A DNA stretch of 64,000 nt from Actinernus sp. WN-2022 (Eukaryota; Cnidaria; Anthozoa; Actiniaria; Actinernidae). The notes under the pieces were generated by a model, which was given only the letters and a program-made list of their open reading frames with translations, made no database searches and was not told where the DNA came from. The stretch is from positions 1 to 64,000 of the forward strand of contig JAOWCC010000320.1 in NCBI GenBank assembly GCA_030867875.1. The letters run 5' to 3'. Both the position numbers and the translations under genes were made by a program. Below are positions 34,891-47,548 of this stretch, piece after piece; the stretch's first letter is position 1, and each line of letters starts with the position of its first letter.

Positions 34891-35830
34891 ACATTCAAAA
34901 ACTCATGAATAATTAATGAGCATTTTGTCCAATCAGATGAAGCAAATCAGTCACGTGCATGCTCCTTTATACCTGATAAAATCTCATCATTCTAAAAGGC
35001 CCGCGGAGGGATTTGAATTCTGTCCCAGAGGGAAACGGGGTTAATGATTGAGACAATGGAATTTCTATTGATGTTTCAGCTTTCTCACTGAATTGCTAAT
35101 TAGGATGAACGTTTGATATAAAGAATATTAATGAACATGAAATTTTATATAAAGTTTCATCCTAATTAAGAATTCACTGATAAAGACCCAAAGATAGCAA
35201 AAAGTACACGGAACATAAGGTACCTAGATAATAAATTTTGCACTAAATTTACTAATATCAGCAGACTACCGAGATACACAGATAATATTTTTAAAATGAA
35301 GTTATCCAACTACCATTACTTGTTTACCGAGCCACTATTTAGTTCCAATTATTAAACCAAACTCAAAGCCGTAAAATTATAAAAACGTGCATTAAACTTA
35401 CATATTTTCTGCCGGAGTCAAAAATTTAGAGTCTCCCGTCATGTCAGTCACATCGCTTTCTAAGTCTTGAACTTTATCGAGGTAAACCACGACACCAAAT
35501 CCTTCAAGTGCAGATTCTTCTTGGATTGCGAAACGCCGCTTCAAACATCATAGTATGGTAATTTCTTCATGTCATTCCCACGAGATGTTCGTAATTGCAG
35601 GCGGTGATTACTCGAATATTTTGCATGGCGTTGTGAATACAAAGGTTCAATGGTTCATTAAGTAACCATTCCCTTGAGATGTGCGTCTTTCTTTCATTGC
35701 ATTCTTAAAGCGTTTTTGAAGCCGTTTAAAACACTCACAGCACGTGTTTTATCAAGTCTAAAAATTCTCGGGCTTCGCCCTCGAATTTTTAAACTTGATA
35801 AAACACTGCTGTTCGTGTTTTAAACAGTAC
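34891..35830. repeat. Dispersed repeat, long copy
   Basis: It shares with 45,205-45,680 the start 'aaaactcatgaataattaatgag', the middle 'ctaattaggatgaa', and a nearly identical 165-bp end (35,668-35,830). The end holds a hairpin: TTTTATCAAG...CTTGATAAAA around 'cgggcttcgccctcg'. Related starts also occur near 51,728. Confidence 0.75.
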
Positions 35831-35910
35831 TTAATACTAGCAATTTCAGAGCAGATGAGACTAAAATAAGAAAAAAATAATTTGTCTGTTATAAAAATGC
35901 TTTCTCTTAA

Positions 35911-36103
35911 GCGTAGTCCACACGAGCAAGTTTTCCTTGACAAGTTTTCCCATGACAAGTTATATTTGCTCGTGTAGACGACGAAAAATGACAAGTTTTG
36001 CCTTGACAAGTCTCCTTGTTGAAAAACTGGCGTGCCAGTTATTGAACAAGGCAACTTGTCAAGGAAAACTTGCCAAGGAAAACTTGCTCGTGTGGACTAC
36101 GCA
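35911..36103. mobile_element. TTAA-flanked foldback (GCGTAGTCC ends)
   Basis: TTAA on each side (35,907; 36,104). Ends GCGTAGTCCACACGAGCAAG and CTTGCTCGTGTGGACTACGC. ACTTGTC/GACAAG phrases repeat inside both arms. A second copy is at 58,473-58,632. Confidence 0.85.
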
Positions 36104-36640
36104 TTAATGGAGCGCTTAAAAGATTCAAGAGACTGCTCATTGCGAATATGGCTTTTTCCAGTTGCTCAGTTTACGGAGGAGGCGTCACCTTTCACCACTA
36201 GTTTTGACACTTTCACCACTTTTGCTTTGACTACTTTCCGGCAAGTAGTTACTGAATCATTTTCACTTTGGCCACTTTCGTTGTAATTAACCCGCACTTT
36301 CGCTTTTGGGTTCTCCATCTGTGTTCTATTGTATCTATTGTTTTGTATTGTGTTAATTCTATTGTATTTTGATAGCAATTCATGTGTTGCCTACATGAAG
36401 GGACCATCCACTTTTTCCTTGACCACGTTTGCTTTAACCACTACTTTAAAGTTTACGATCGATAACTCCCAGTTGGCTTGGATACGCGCGACCGGGATCC
36501 GCCGGTCATTTTGACAGACTAGTACTATACTAGTTTATTATCTCATGGGCTCCTGACGTTACAAATAATCCATCAATCGAATGTGAGTAATAGGTCACGT
36601 GCAGCCCAGTATTTTGCCATGTAGGATATGGGGCGCCATT

Positions 36641-37086
36641 TGTAAAAATATTATTTAGATAAAATTTGGTAGATTTTTACATTATTTCCAAATTTATAAA
36701 TAAAGAAGAAACGTGACTTTGGTTATTTATAAATAACCATTCCAATGGGGTTATATATAAATAATCACTTTTACTAATTTGGTCATATAATAAAAAACTT
36801 TTTAGAGTGCTCTGAATACATGATTGACAAAAAAAAATCAAGATATAAATAAGCACTTTTACTAATTTGGCTATTTAAAAAATAACCACTTTTTAGAGCG
36901 CTCTAAATGCGTGATTTACAAAAAAACTTCGATTGAGTGGTTATTTATAAATCAATAAATATTGGTTGCATTTCATCTTTTGATATACATATAACCACTT
37001 ATCTAATACAGATAGCAGTTATTTATAAATAATATACATCCACTTAAATAATGAATTTACACTCGCTTTGAAATAATATTTTTACA
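36641..37086. mobile_element. MITE-like element with subterminal repeats
   Basis: Perfect 16-bp inverted ends TGTAAAAATATTATTT and AAATAATATTTTTACA. Inside are two direct copies of an 85-90-bp unit (36,758 and 36,845) and the palindrome GGTTATTTATAAATAACC at 36,721. Confidence 0.6.
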
Positions 37087-38234
37087 CTCGGCCGTCGGCA
37101 CACCAAATCACATTACATGACATAACGTGACCAGCGGCCAACTAGGTTATGGTTAGGGAAGGCACACGTTAGGAATACACGCATCACATCACTCTCACCA
37201 GGGACCCACGGCCTAATACACCAATACCCAAAATACGGCCAACGCCCAAATTGCTACTAAGCCCTTATCCACCTCCCTTACTACTGCTCTGCTCGCAGGG
37301 TAAATATTCGTCTACAATCTTTAAAACACATCGGACGACAGGAAGACACATAACTGGTAAATATAATTACTAAAGTTTATTTTAACACAAGTTTAAAGAT
37401 TTCAACTTTAGAATTAACGCTATATTCATCCTGCAAATTTGAGGTAAACAAGGCAAAATACGTTTGAAAACTGACGTAGCCAAAGGAATTAAGTCCAAAA
37501 CAAATTTTGAGGATGGTAAGCCTGCCTGGATCAAGGATTGGCGAGTCGACTGACGGAACGTTTTGCGTAACTTTTCGGAGTAAAATTGCCTTGCGATCAC
37601 CGTTCAAAATATATGTTATGGGAAAACATTGTACAACATGCCTATCGGGGTTTTGTGGCCATTCGGTAAGTGAATTTGGGTTGAGAAAGCATTTTCTGGG
37701 TCGATTCTAGAATGCCTTCGAGTGACCAGCCTTGTAATATTTTAGAGAGGAGTGATCAGAGAAGAATCAAAGAAACAGGCTAAAATCGTTAGAAAACCAA
37801 AGCTCAATCAACTTCACAACACAGGTAATATTTCAGGACTTTATTGACCATTTTAGTAGTTTCTTCAAGTTTCCGATTTTTCTAACAATTCCCATACATT
37901 CCCCGTACAAATCATTAGCTTGTGATCAAAATTAATGAACATCTGCAGTTACGCTCCTCTGTTTATAGTAACATATTCTCTCACTAGTGAGGAGCGGGGA
38001 GCTCCTTGTGAAGGCGTCGTGTGCGCGCCGCAAAAGCTTAGCCTGCGAAACAGACCTTCAGCCGTTATTTCAACGCAAAGAAAGTGATAAAATAATTTGG
38101 CCACGTGAAGATGGAAAAAGGAGACTTGCACGAGAGAATGTCGCGTCTCGCTCCGCACTCGCTTCTCTCGCAAGGCCCTGCAGAACAGGCGCTTTGAAAG
38201 AGAAAGTGGCTACAAAAGCTGGGTTAACACTACG
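37087..38234. other. Intergenic, no gene recognised
   Basis: Short open frames overlap on both strands without motifs or splice structure that I can support. Confidence 0.4.
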
Positions 38235-39600
38235 AGGTCGTTTAATGGATTTTATTGAAAAGGGGTCTTATCATCTACCATAAACAATTCGGTTTTCGAT
38301 CCAATCATTCAACTATCCAAGCAGTACTATCTATTACTGACAAAATACAACAAGCAGTTGAACAGGGCAATTATTCTTGTGGAATTTCTTGATTTTAGTA
38401 AAGCCTTTGACACTGTTAACCACACTGAATATTTTACTTCATAAATTATATCATTATGGTATTCGTGGAATTGCACTAAATTGGTTTCGTTCTTACCTTT
38501 CAAACAGAAAACAGTGTGTCTGACTATAGATACATTTCTTGTGGTGTACCACAAATCTGTTCTTGGCCCTGTTCTTGGCCCTGTTCTATTCCGGTTGTAT
38601 ATAAATGATTTTAGTAATTGATCCGATATATTTGATTTCCACCTTTTTGCAGATGACTCTAACCTGTTTTACTTCTGATAAGAAGTTATCAAGACTAGAA
38701 CTCACTGTAAATAATCACTTACAGTATGTTCATTCTTGGCTGTTTTCAAATAAGCTTTCTCTTAATATTGATAAGTCAAATTTTGTCATTGTTCATCCTC
38801 ACCAGAAAAAAGTCTTAACATTCATCTTAAAATGAATCCCAAGTTGTTAAAGCAAAAAAAATGTGTACAATACCTAGGCATCAAGCTGGACTCGAACCTT
38901 AACTGGAAAAGTCATACCAGCAAATCACTAAAAAGATAAATAGTATTAGGGTTCTTTCAAAGATTAGATATTATGCTAATATTCGAATTCTTATTCAGCT
39001 GTATTACTCCCTAATTTACCCATATTTAACATATGGCATTCTAGTATGGGGCAATACATACGAATCAAATGTGCGTCCCCTAATAACCTCTAAAAAAAGC
39101 AGTCAGAATAATATCATTCTATAAATACGATGGTCACACAACTCCTCTATTAAAAAAACTGCTTAAGTTTAAATATATATATATATTATTTTTATGTTGC
39201 AATATTTGTTAGTTCTATTCTGGAAATTTGCCTACTGTATTCTCAGGCCTGTTTTCTCCTCTTACTTCAATCCACTCTTATAATACTAGAGCAGCCTCCA
39301 AATTTTCTTATTACATGCCAAACGTTCGTACCGATTATGGCAAATTCAGTATCAGATTCCATGGTGCAAAACTATGCAATAATATTGACAAAGAAACAAA
39401 ATCACTAAATAAAAAGGTCATAAAGAACAAATTTAAACACGACTTTCTAGATACTTATTATTTAATTAATTTCCTTCGATTTCCAATTTCAATTAAATAT
39501 TATACATCACATCTAACGTCTTCTATTTTACGAGTTAACCAATTTGTATTTGTTTTTCTGTCCGCTCAGTTTCATATATTATGTCCATTATTTTAAGTGG
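38235..39600 (+). pseudogene. Second non-LTR reverse transcriptase, decayed
   Basis: Frame-shifted plus-strand remains of a CR1/L2-like RT. They include QFGFRSNHST-like sequence (38,288), [13 protein letters not shown] (38,390), a GVPQ block (38,535) disrupted by a tandem 12-bp 'gttcttggccct' duplication, the catalytic FADD (about 38,645) and a YLGIKLDSNLNW-like thumb (38,870). The C-terminal region (39,228-39,596) contains SYNTRAASKFSYYMPNVRTD. There are many stops and frameshifts and no endonuclease. It is oriented opposite to the LINE at 10-12 kb and is a different copy. Confidence 0.85.
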
Positions 39601-40237
39601 CTACCTGGCTCGATTAGCCCCATTAGACGCTAGCTACGTCATAGCGTGTGTTGTGTAGTGCCATGCAACGAGTTTGGTATTATTCTAGGTAGCCTTCACC
39701 AAATATCACGTATTAATGTCTTTTTTCCCCTTTACTTGTTGTACTTTAAAATATTCCGTGTAAATAAAAAAATGTTGTCGTCGTCACTACCGTCGCCGTT
39801 TCTTATCTCCAGTACTTTCTCTGTCGTATCGCACTGTTGAGTTATTGGTGGTGAGAAATAACGTTCATTTCCTTGTGAGAAGCTGGGACAACAATCTCGT
39901 ACCCAGACCCCATTAGTTTCTTACTGCGCATGCGGGGACAATTGCCCTCGCTTCGATACCTTTAGGGTAAAGTCAATGATGCAATATTCTCTCTGCTCCA
40001 GTTGCTCACAATCATTTCAAGTCTTTTAAAAATTCAATTCTTTATAGTTCAGTTCTATTTCTGAATGAATTGCAGGGTTGCACGTGACGTCATCGCCGCC
40101 ATCTTGGTTGAGGTTAACAAAAGGATCAACCATGAAACCAAAAAGATTTCTTTGTTTGATTCAACCAACATGGCTGCCACGTCTTTGTTATTTGAATCTC
40201 TAGGGTTTGATTGCAAACCAGCAATGTGAATGAAGCA
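39601..40237. other. Intergenic; contains TGACGTCA
   Basis: No gene was recognised. GTGACGTCATCGCCGCCATC at 40,084 combines a CREB/ATF octamer with a YY1-like GCCGCCATC, and could be promoter-type sequence or repeat debris. Confidence 0.35.
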
Positions 40238-40340
40238 TAAAGGCTGGTTCTCATATAATCGTCCCGATCGCTCATTCTTTTGTTCTGCATATTAATTTAC
40301 GCTTCGATTCACACCGAACAAAAGATTATGAAAACCAGCC
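40238..40340. mobile_element. Short foldback joined to the 40.3-kb MITE
   Basis: AAGGCTGGTTCTCATATAATC pairs imperfectly with GATTATGAAAACCAGCCTT. Its right end shares TTAA with the next element, as if that element inserted at the edge. Confidence 0.55.
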
Positions 40341-40344
40341 TTAA

Positions 40345-41071
40345 AGGGATACCCGAGTGAAAAACACATTGGGGCTCAAAAGAATCTTCAACATGTTCTT
40401 TGTTCAGAAAATGTATTAAAATTTGATCAAAGGTTTTTAGTATTAAGAACGAGCACCTCAAAGTTGGCCCCACGAAGACATGGGCGCCGCCATCTTTGTT
40501 TGCATTTACGGAAGTGACGTCACTTCGTCCCACCAGCGTTCTACTCTCTCACTTATTAGGTGTTTTTAGGATGATAAATGCCTTAACTGTACCTCACATA
40601 CATTGTAGTTTTTATACTTATTCAGAAGTCACTCGAGTCTTTTAAGCCATGTTGTTTTGCTGTTATTAAATGGCAGTTACGAGACCTTGTTGTTCGTCTG
40701 ATAATTTCTCGCCTTCCCAGTGCTTTTCTTCCTCCTCCCAGTCTTCTGAACTTTTCTCATAATGTCGTCTTCATCATAATTCCGGTTTCTGTAAGAATTC
40801 CTCTGCAATCTCGATGAAAATATATCCACTTTAATTCCGAGCGTGTGAAAATCATACAAAGACAAGTAGCCGCGATACGCTGGTGGGACGAAGTGACGTC
40901 ACTTCCGTAAATGCAAACAAAGATGGCGGCGCCCATGTCTTCGCGGGGCCAACTTTGCGGTGCTCGTTCTTAATACTAAAAACCTTTGATCAAATTTTAA
41001 TACATTTTCTGAACAAAGAACATGTTGAAGATTCTTTTGAGCCCCAATGTGTTTTTCACTCGGGTATCCCT
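40345..41071. mobile_element. TTAA-flanked MITE with 200-bp arms (AGGGATACCC)
   Basis: TTAA at 40,341-40,344 and 41,072-41,075. Ends AGGGATACCCGAGTGAAAAA and its complement. The arms are nearly identical for about 200 bp, so it is probably young. Each arm holds AAGTGACGTCACTT (40,512; 40,891) and a small frame that begins MGRSDVTSVNANKDGGAHVF with one substitution between arms. The frame is an arm by-product, not a gene. Confidence 0.88.
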
Positions 41072-41747
41072 TTAAGAATCAAATCCTAAAATAATGGAAA
41101 TTAAAAATATTGCATGAGAATGAAGGTGTATTGTAAGACTGATTTGCTTCAAGACTATCTAAATGAATAAGAACACGTTTTTGACGTTGAGAATACAGTT
41201 GCCTTTTATTCACATGAAATAAATTAGATGGCACTGGTAAAATATGGCGCTAAAAAGGGCGTTTTAAAAATAACACATTCCAATACACCATGTACATTAT
41301 ATACTCTAGAGACCATTCTACCACTCTACTGACACTTACAAAAAGCTCAATTACTTACAGCAATAATTATGTCATTACTATAAGTACTTACGTTAAGTTA
41401 AACTATGTCCTTTGGCGTCCATAGGTGAATGTAGATCTCTTTACTCTTCTAGGAAATCACCACTCCCTCCCTCACATTTCACCGTAACCTTTAATGGTGA
41501 ATCATTCAATTAACATGGAGGGGCGAGCGGGTACTTTCCAAGAAACTTTAAGAGATCCGTGAGTGCTTTATACGAAATATGTCCTCTAACATCCAACGGC
41601 AAGTAATTTGCAAGTATTTTGTACAGGTTGATAAAAGACAAGTAACTTTAGAGCAGATTTCATTTTATATATAGTGTGAGAGAAATGTGGCATCGTCCTA
41701 CTATAACGCTGCGGTCCGACTGATTTGATCAGAAAGCAAAAGGAAAA

Positions 41748-41821
41748 TAGCCTGCGTCACATCCAAACTGAACCCTGATTTAAGTCTTAACCGGGGTTCA
41801 GTTCGGATGCGACGCAGGCTA
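41748..41821. mobile_element. 74-bp TAGCCTG foldback
   Basis: TAGCCTGCGTC pairs with GACGCAGGCTA; the arms extend about 30 bp each (AACTGAACCC/GGGTTCAGTT) around a short loop. It has the same ends as 53,679-54,749. Confidence 0.75.
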
Positions 41822-44800
41822 AAGGAATTCATTTAATCGTTACAATAACAATACCATAGTCTTTCAAATTTGCGCGAAATCTGCTCTATCTTACAACAGG
41901 TCATCGCTTTGGAATAGACTAAACACATATAGCTTTGTTATATTTTCTAAATCTTTATCTTTCTGACTTTATCATTGGTCAATGAAGACCTCTCCAAAAC
42001 TTGTTCTTCAAATTCTAAATATTGCTGAGATTACTGTATTCTTATCCAATGAAAATAGCAGAAAAACTGAGTCTATGTATATCCTATGAAATATCAAATA
42101 TTGAGAATGTTTTTTATGATCAGTAGCAATTGTTTTTAAAGAAAAGACGATTGAGGAAAGTTCTGGCAGAAGATCAAACCTCAAGAATAAATGCTTGTCA
42201 GAGATAACGTGCATTGGCTTCTTACAAGTGATAGATCTGTTGTATAAAAATGAGGAAATAAAACAAAACAAAAACCGAAGTGGGAATTATGAAGTCTTGC
42301 TTTCAGCAGCATGCAACTATAGTATTTACAGATGTTCATTTAAATACAGAAAAAAAGGAATTACTTTTCTTTGTGTAAAAAAAGTATAACCTTTTTTAAC
42401 CCTATTTTCTCTGAAAAAGAAAAGCCTTAAAAAGGCTGAGAAACTAGAATTCTTCGTTTTCCAAAAAAAATCCTACGCTACAGTTCTAAAGGTTTTCCTT
42501 TTCTTAAAAAAAGTTTTTCAATAGTTCATTGGAAAATGAAATTCCCAGCTAGGACTCAGTCTAGATTTTAAGCTGTGCAAATAAACAAATGTGTTGTTCA
42601 ATATTCTCATTATCCAACTGCACTCAAAGGAGTACAAATAATGCCCGAGAGAGCCCAAGATCAGAACTATAATTGTACTCAGTTGTTATTCGTACCCTAG
42701 CAAACTTGACTTTTTATTTTTAGAGAAAAAGTTGGATGACAAATTTCTTATTAGACAGTTTAGTATGTAGTATGGCGGAAGTTTTTACTCACCAATTTAT
42801 ATTTTGACACACAAACTTTCTAATAAGATATATATATACAGTGAAATTGCTAGATGATTGTTTCACTTGTATTAATTGATAAATTGGGTTCTCTCAATCC
42901 AACACATTTACATTTGCACATTTAAAGGATTTTAAAAATCCTAAGAATATTCAGTTGAGTCTATTAAAAAAAGATATTTTGCATACACATAAAATTCCAC
43001 ATCTAGGTTCTGCCATAATTATTCGAAAAATGGTTGACTAGTTGACTAGAATGTGTAAAGACAATTCCTTGAAGAATCCTTGTATGTTAACCCCCAAAAG
43101 ATCACCTTTCTTAAGACGAAAATAACTACTCAGATTAGCAGAGAATGCTTTACAGATATACTGGAGAGAGTTTGAGACAATTTTGATCAGTGAAGCATGG
43201 CAAAGATTCGAGTGGATGAAAACTACTGCTTTTAAGATAAATCTAGATCAACATGAAATCGGTTCACTGTAACCGAAATCAAGTTTCTAGAAAAAGCTTT
43301 TGTAATCCACTTTAATCTTTGCCATCCTCTATCGAAAAGATTTGAAAAGCATATGGTATTTATCTTCTATCTCAGGTGTTATTCTTGGAGGTTCAATTCG
43401 ATTGACAGTGCCCTTTAAAAACCCTAAGAGAATAAATTGTTACCTCGCTAATAAGCTGCAGAAGAAATGCTGAAGCACTCTTATTGTCTGTGGAGAATGT
43501 CTTTATAGCTTCCACCTTTTGAACACATCAACCCTTTTTCAAATTAGTTATATATAATATAGTTGTAATATAGATACTACTATCACCCTCACTGTAAGCA
43601 AAATTGAATTTTCTATGGGACAAAGTTTAAAAATGACTGCTTCTCATTTGTAAAATATTCTCAACAACGAAACTTTGTTCTATGCTAGCAATTCACTGCT
43701 AGTAAATAGTGCTAATGGGCATTTGCACAGTAATTATTATGAGGAGTTACTGTTTTTAAGACCCTATAAACACAGAGACAACAGATTACGCATACTATGT
43801 TGAGAAATGAGCAAATTTCAATTATTCCTCACATGAGTATCTCAGCAAAGGGAAAAATGGACACTAAATGAGGACATTCAATTAGACTAATCTGAAGTTA
43901 CATGAACATGATGATTGAGAGCAATCACTTTGTTTTTACTTTGCCTTGATTCACTAGCAATCTTTAAAACAACTCTTTCTTTCTTTAACGACATAACATC
44001 TCATTAGTGCCCCAAGAGTACCACAGGCTCTGTACATGTATACATAGAATATATATTGTCTCAAAGACAGCTCAAACTTACACTACATTACATGGAACAA
44101 TTGACGATAGTGATGCATCTTCCACAACGATTCAAGGCGTGTCTGCAAGGCAGATGCCACCAATCATGAATAATAATCATTATTATTAGAAATATAGAAC
44201 TCTTAGTCTTCTGCCGATACATATATATCAATTGGATTGCATAAAACTTGTGTATGGAAAGAAATGCTTAATTTCTTTTGCATTGTGTATAATACAAAAT
44301 GTGCCAATTGTACTCTGTCACATCTTGGCACAATTAGGTGTCCTCTCAAGGCCAACAAGACTGGACTTATGGGTTAAATAGTTCTGCATGTAAAAGGTAA
44401 AAGCTGCTCAATTGACTATTATTGCATATTATGTAAGGATGGTTGTTGTGGTTAAGAAATAACTAATAAAAATATGAGATTCTACAATCCACAGAGCACA
44501 ACACTGCACTCACTTGTAGCTTTAGAACAAATAAAATTATATTTTTACTTTCTCAAAACCAACTTAAACTTCAATGTAACCGAGTTTTGAAATGTCCTGT
44601 GGGGCATTCTCTAGATGTTTCCATGTTCATCAGAAGGTGGCATTTGTATAAATATAAAGGCTAAAGTGAACAATCTGCACCGTAAAAAGTGGTTGGTAAG
44701 TGGTCGGTATGAAACATGAAACTACCTGGGAAAGTAAAAGTGCTAGCTAACAACTGAAGAAACATGTATCCCTTACGTTTTCGAGCTGCATTTAATAATG

Positions 44801-45204
44801 GATTCTTTGGGTGTGATGATATTTGTTTTCGTAAAGAAAATAGAATATTTAATGTTTGCTACAGAGATTGCATGACATATTGTCCTGTTTCATTGAATTA
44901 ACCAGAATGTGTTGTTGTGTGTATGTATAGAAAATATAATGTGAAATCATCTGCTAAACTAAAACTGCTAACTAAAAGCTGAAGAATCATGGGTGTCTTA
45001 CTTGCTAAAGCTCTATTTAAAAGTTGAATTTGTAAGTGTGAGATTTTAGTTTTCCTTAAAGAAAATTTAAGAATCATCGTAAAGGGTGATGTTGTGACCC
45101 TTAAACTAACCATCAATATTATTATTCATGATTTAATGTAAACAGGAAGGACAAGAAGATATGGTTGTCTCTTTTGTGTCAATTGTAAAACCACGATGTT
45201 GTTT

Positions 45205-45680
45205 AAGGGCAATTCAAAAACTCATGAATAATTAATGAGCAAAATCAAAGGAAATCAATGACTGTGAGACATTTTATACCTGATAAAATTTCATCCTAAT
45301 TTACATAAACTTTTAGCTTTGATTTTCTGGGCCAAAATAAGTCGTATCGCCAAAATAACTGAAAAAAGGTCTCTTTACCCTCTTTACATGTGAATGTTTT
45401 TGAAGTCAATTAAATAAACTTGCAGCAAATGTTGGGCCTTTATCAGTGAATTTCTAATTAGGATGAAACTTTATATAAAACTTCATCCCACTAAAAAATA
45501 TTTTCTTTATGTCATTCCCTTGAGATGTGCGTCTTTCTTTCATTGCATTCTTAAAGCGTGTTTGAAGCCATTTAAAACACTCACAGTACATGTTTTATCA
45601 AGTCTAAAAATTCTCGGCCTTTGCCCTCAAATTTGTAAACTTGATAAAACACTGCTGTTCGTGTTTTAAACGGTACATAA
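45205..45680. repeat. Dispersed repeat, short copy
   Basis: Matches 34,891-35,830 at its start and over its last 170 bp, including the TTTTATCAAG/CTTGATAAAA hairpin, but lacks most of the middle. Confidence 0.75.
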
Positions 45681-47548
45681 AATGAAAGTTGTTTAAGTTT
45701 GAGTCACTAGCTGAGAATGCCAGGAAACATTTTGATGCAAAACAAGCAAGTCGGTTAGTAGAAGGCAATAGTGCAAAACAAGAACATTGCTTTCCACAAA
45801 GCACTTGACTCCCCATTCCCATGACAACAATAGTAAATTGGTACACACCATAATGTTTATAGGGGCAAACTATTATTATTTTGGAGGGGGATGAGAAAAA
45901 TAGAAAAGCAAATGTTTGCAGAGGCTGGGAACTTAAAATATATTGTTTGCAAGGAATAATTTGTTTGATAAATTGCTTGCAGAGTGGATTTCTATTTTCA
46001 AAGAGGCAGTAATTGAAAAAACCTTGTTTACATGGGTATGTTTCTCGTCCCGAATGTTTCACCAGCGTGCTTTGCGAACCCACAAGTTTTTGGATTGCGT
46101 TTGAGCAAGGTGGCCGTTCTTTCATCTTTTGATTGAATAAAATGTCAGTTTATCTTTCGAAAATAAGTGAAATCGTAACATGAATAAATTATATGCGGAT
46201 CGCTAAGTATATTGTTTCAAAGTCGCGTTAATTGGTTGTCTCAAAGATTTGTTCAGTAACAATTTTCCCCTAGGCACCTTATGAAAAGACCAACACGTAT
46301 TCGAAATGTATTAATTAAACAATCATCTGACGCTTAGGTCCATGATTGAGAAAGATATAGCCATCATAAATAAATGCACCAAAACCTTTCTTCGTACAAA
46401 AAGTTTGGTTTTGAGATACTTTGTAAAAAGTCTAATTGGTGTTGCCTCAACTGTTTCCTCAACTACAACATTGAGATAATAAAAGATCATCATGTAACAA
46501 GCACTTTTGATAATTATATATTGATAACATGGTTGGACTAGGCACACAAAGCATGCTGGTGAAACACCCTCATTTGGTAAATGTCCTTATCAAAGATGAC
46601 GGAGGCACCTCTATTGATCATTCTCCTGTGTTGATTGTATTTGTGTTACACATTGTCAAGTACCAGTCAATCAAATCCTGCTAGATCAGTTTTATATATA
46701 CAGGGCAAGAATAAAGGACAAGCTTCAACCTTACTATACTAGGTCATGGATCTATAACGCTAGCCCAAATGTTGATATTAATTAAATTTCTGTTTAAAGA
46801 AGTATATTTTGGCTCTCAAACCGATCTACTAGCCCGGTAGGAAAACCCCGGGCTATCAGACATGACTTTAGTTGCACTCTGTATAATGTAATGTGTGTTA
46901 TGTTTATAGGGAAACACACTAAGATTATTCTGCTATACATGAATTCTAAGATGACAGTGTAGTAATTAAGTTAAACAACACTAGACAGAATTCAATAAGA
47001 CTTTAAGGAAGACATGACAGAATTCATTGTGTCCCGCTATATGCATTAACATACGAGAATAAATACTATTTCATATATGCCACTGCTAGAGTTTGATGAA
47101 GGTTTGAACACTGAATCAATTGAATCCATTTTTAAAACTGAAAAAAAATATTGGTGGCTCGTAGAGCTGTCCATTAGTTAAAAACCTAATTCTGAGAACA
47201 AACAGCATTGCTATAGTCACCCTACCTCTAAAAGCACAGAGAAAAAAGAACTCTGATGATACAGCCAGGATCTTCGAGAAGTGTATATATTAGGGCTGTT
47301 CATATTCTAGCAGCAATGAACAAATTGCTCTGTGGATTTTCTCATTGGGAAATAAATAACAATAATTATGTGAATGAAAACATTTAATTAGGATAATTTA
47401 AAATCCTGGCCTGAATAAGTCCTATCCAACCACTAGCAGTATACAATAGCATAAATGGAGGACTGACTGATCAGACATGAGGGATATGAATTTGTGATGT
47501 TGTGGGTGATGAGGACTGAATGTTGACCTTGCCTAGTTGTGATGCTTG

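Larger units (their letters stand above)
41076..47548. other. 6.5-kb gene-poor region 3' of ARID4
   Basis: No supported host gene. It holds the small foldback at 41,748, a diverged direct duplication (about 44,690-44,850 versus 44,935-45,090) and the dispersed repeat at 45,205-45,680. A 173-codon minus frame (46,125-45,604) has no motif and ends inside that repeat. The right part may be ARID4 3' UTR. Confidence 0.45.

Noticed and set aside
45604..46125. 173-codon minus frame
   Set aside because: Ends inside a dispersed repeat, and its last residues recur in the 35.8-kb copy; no domain.
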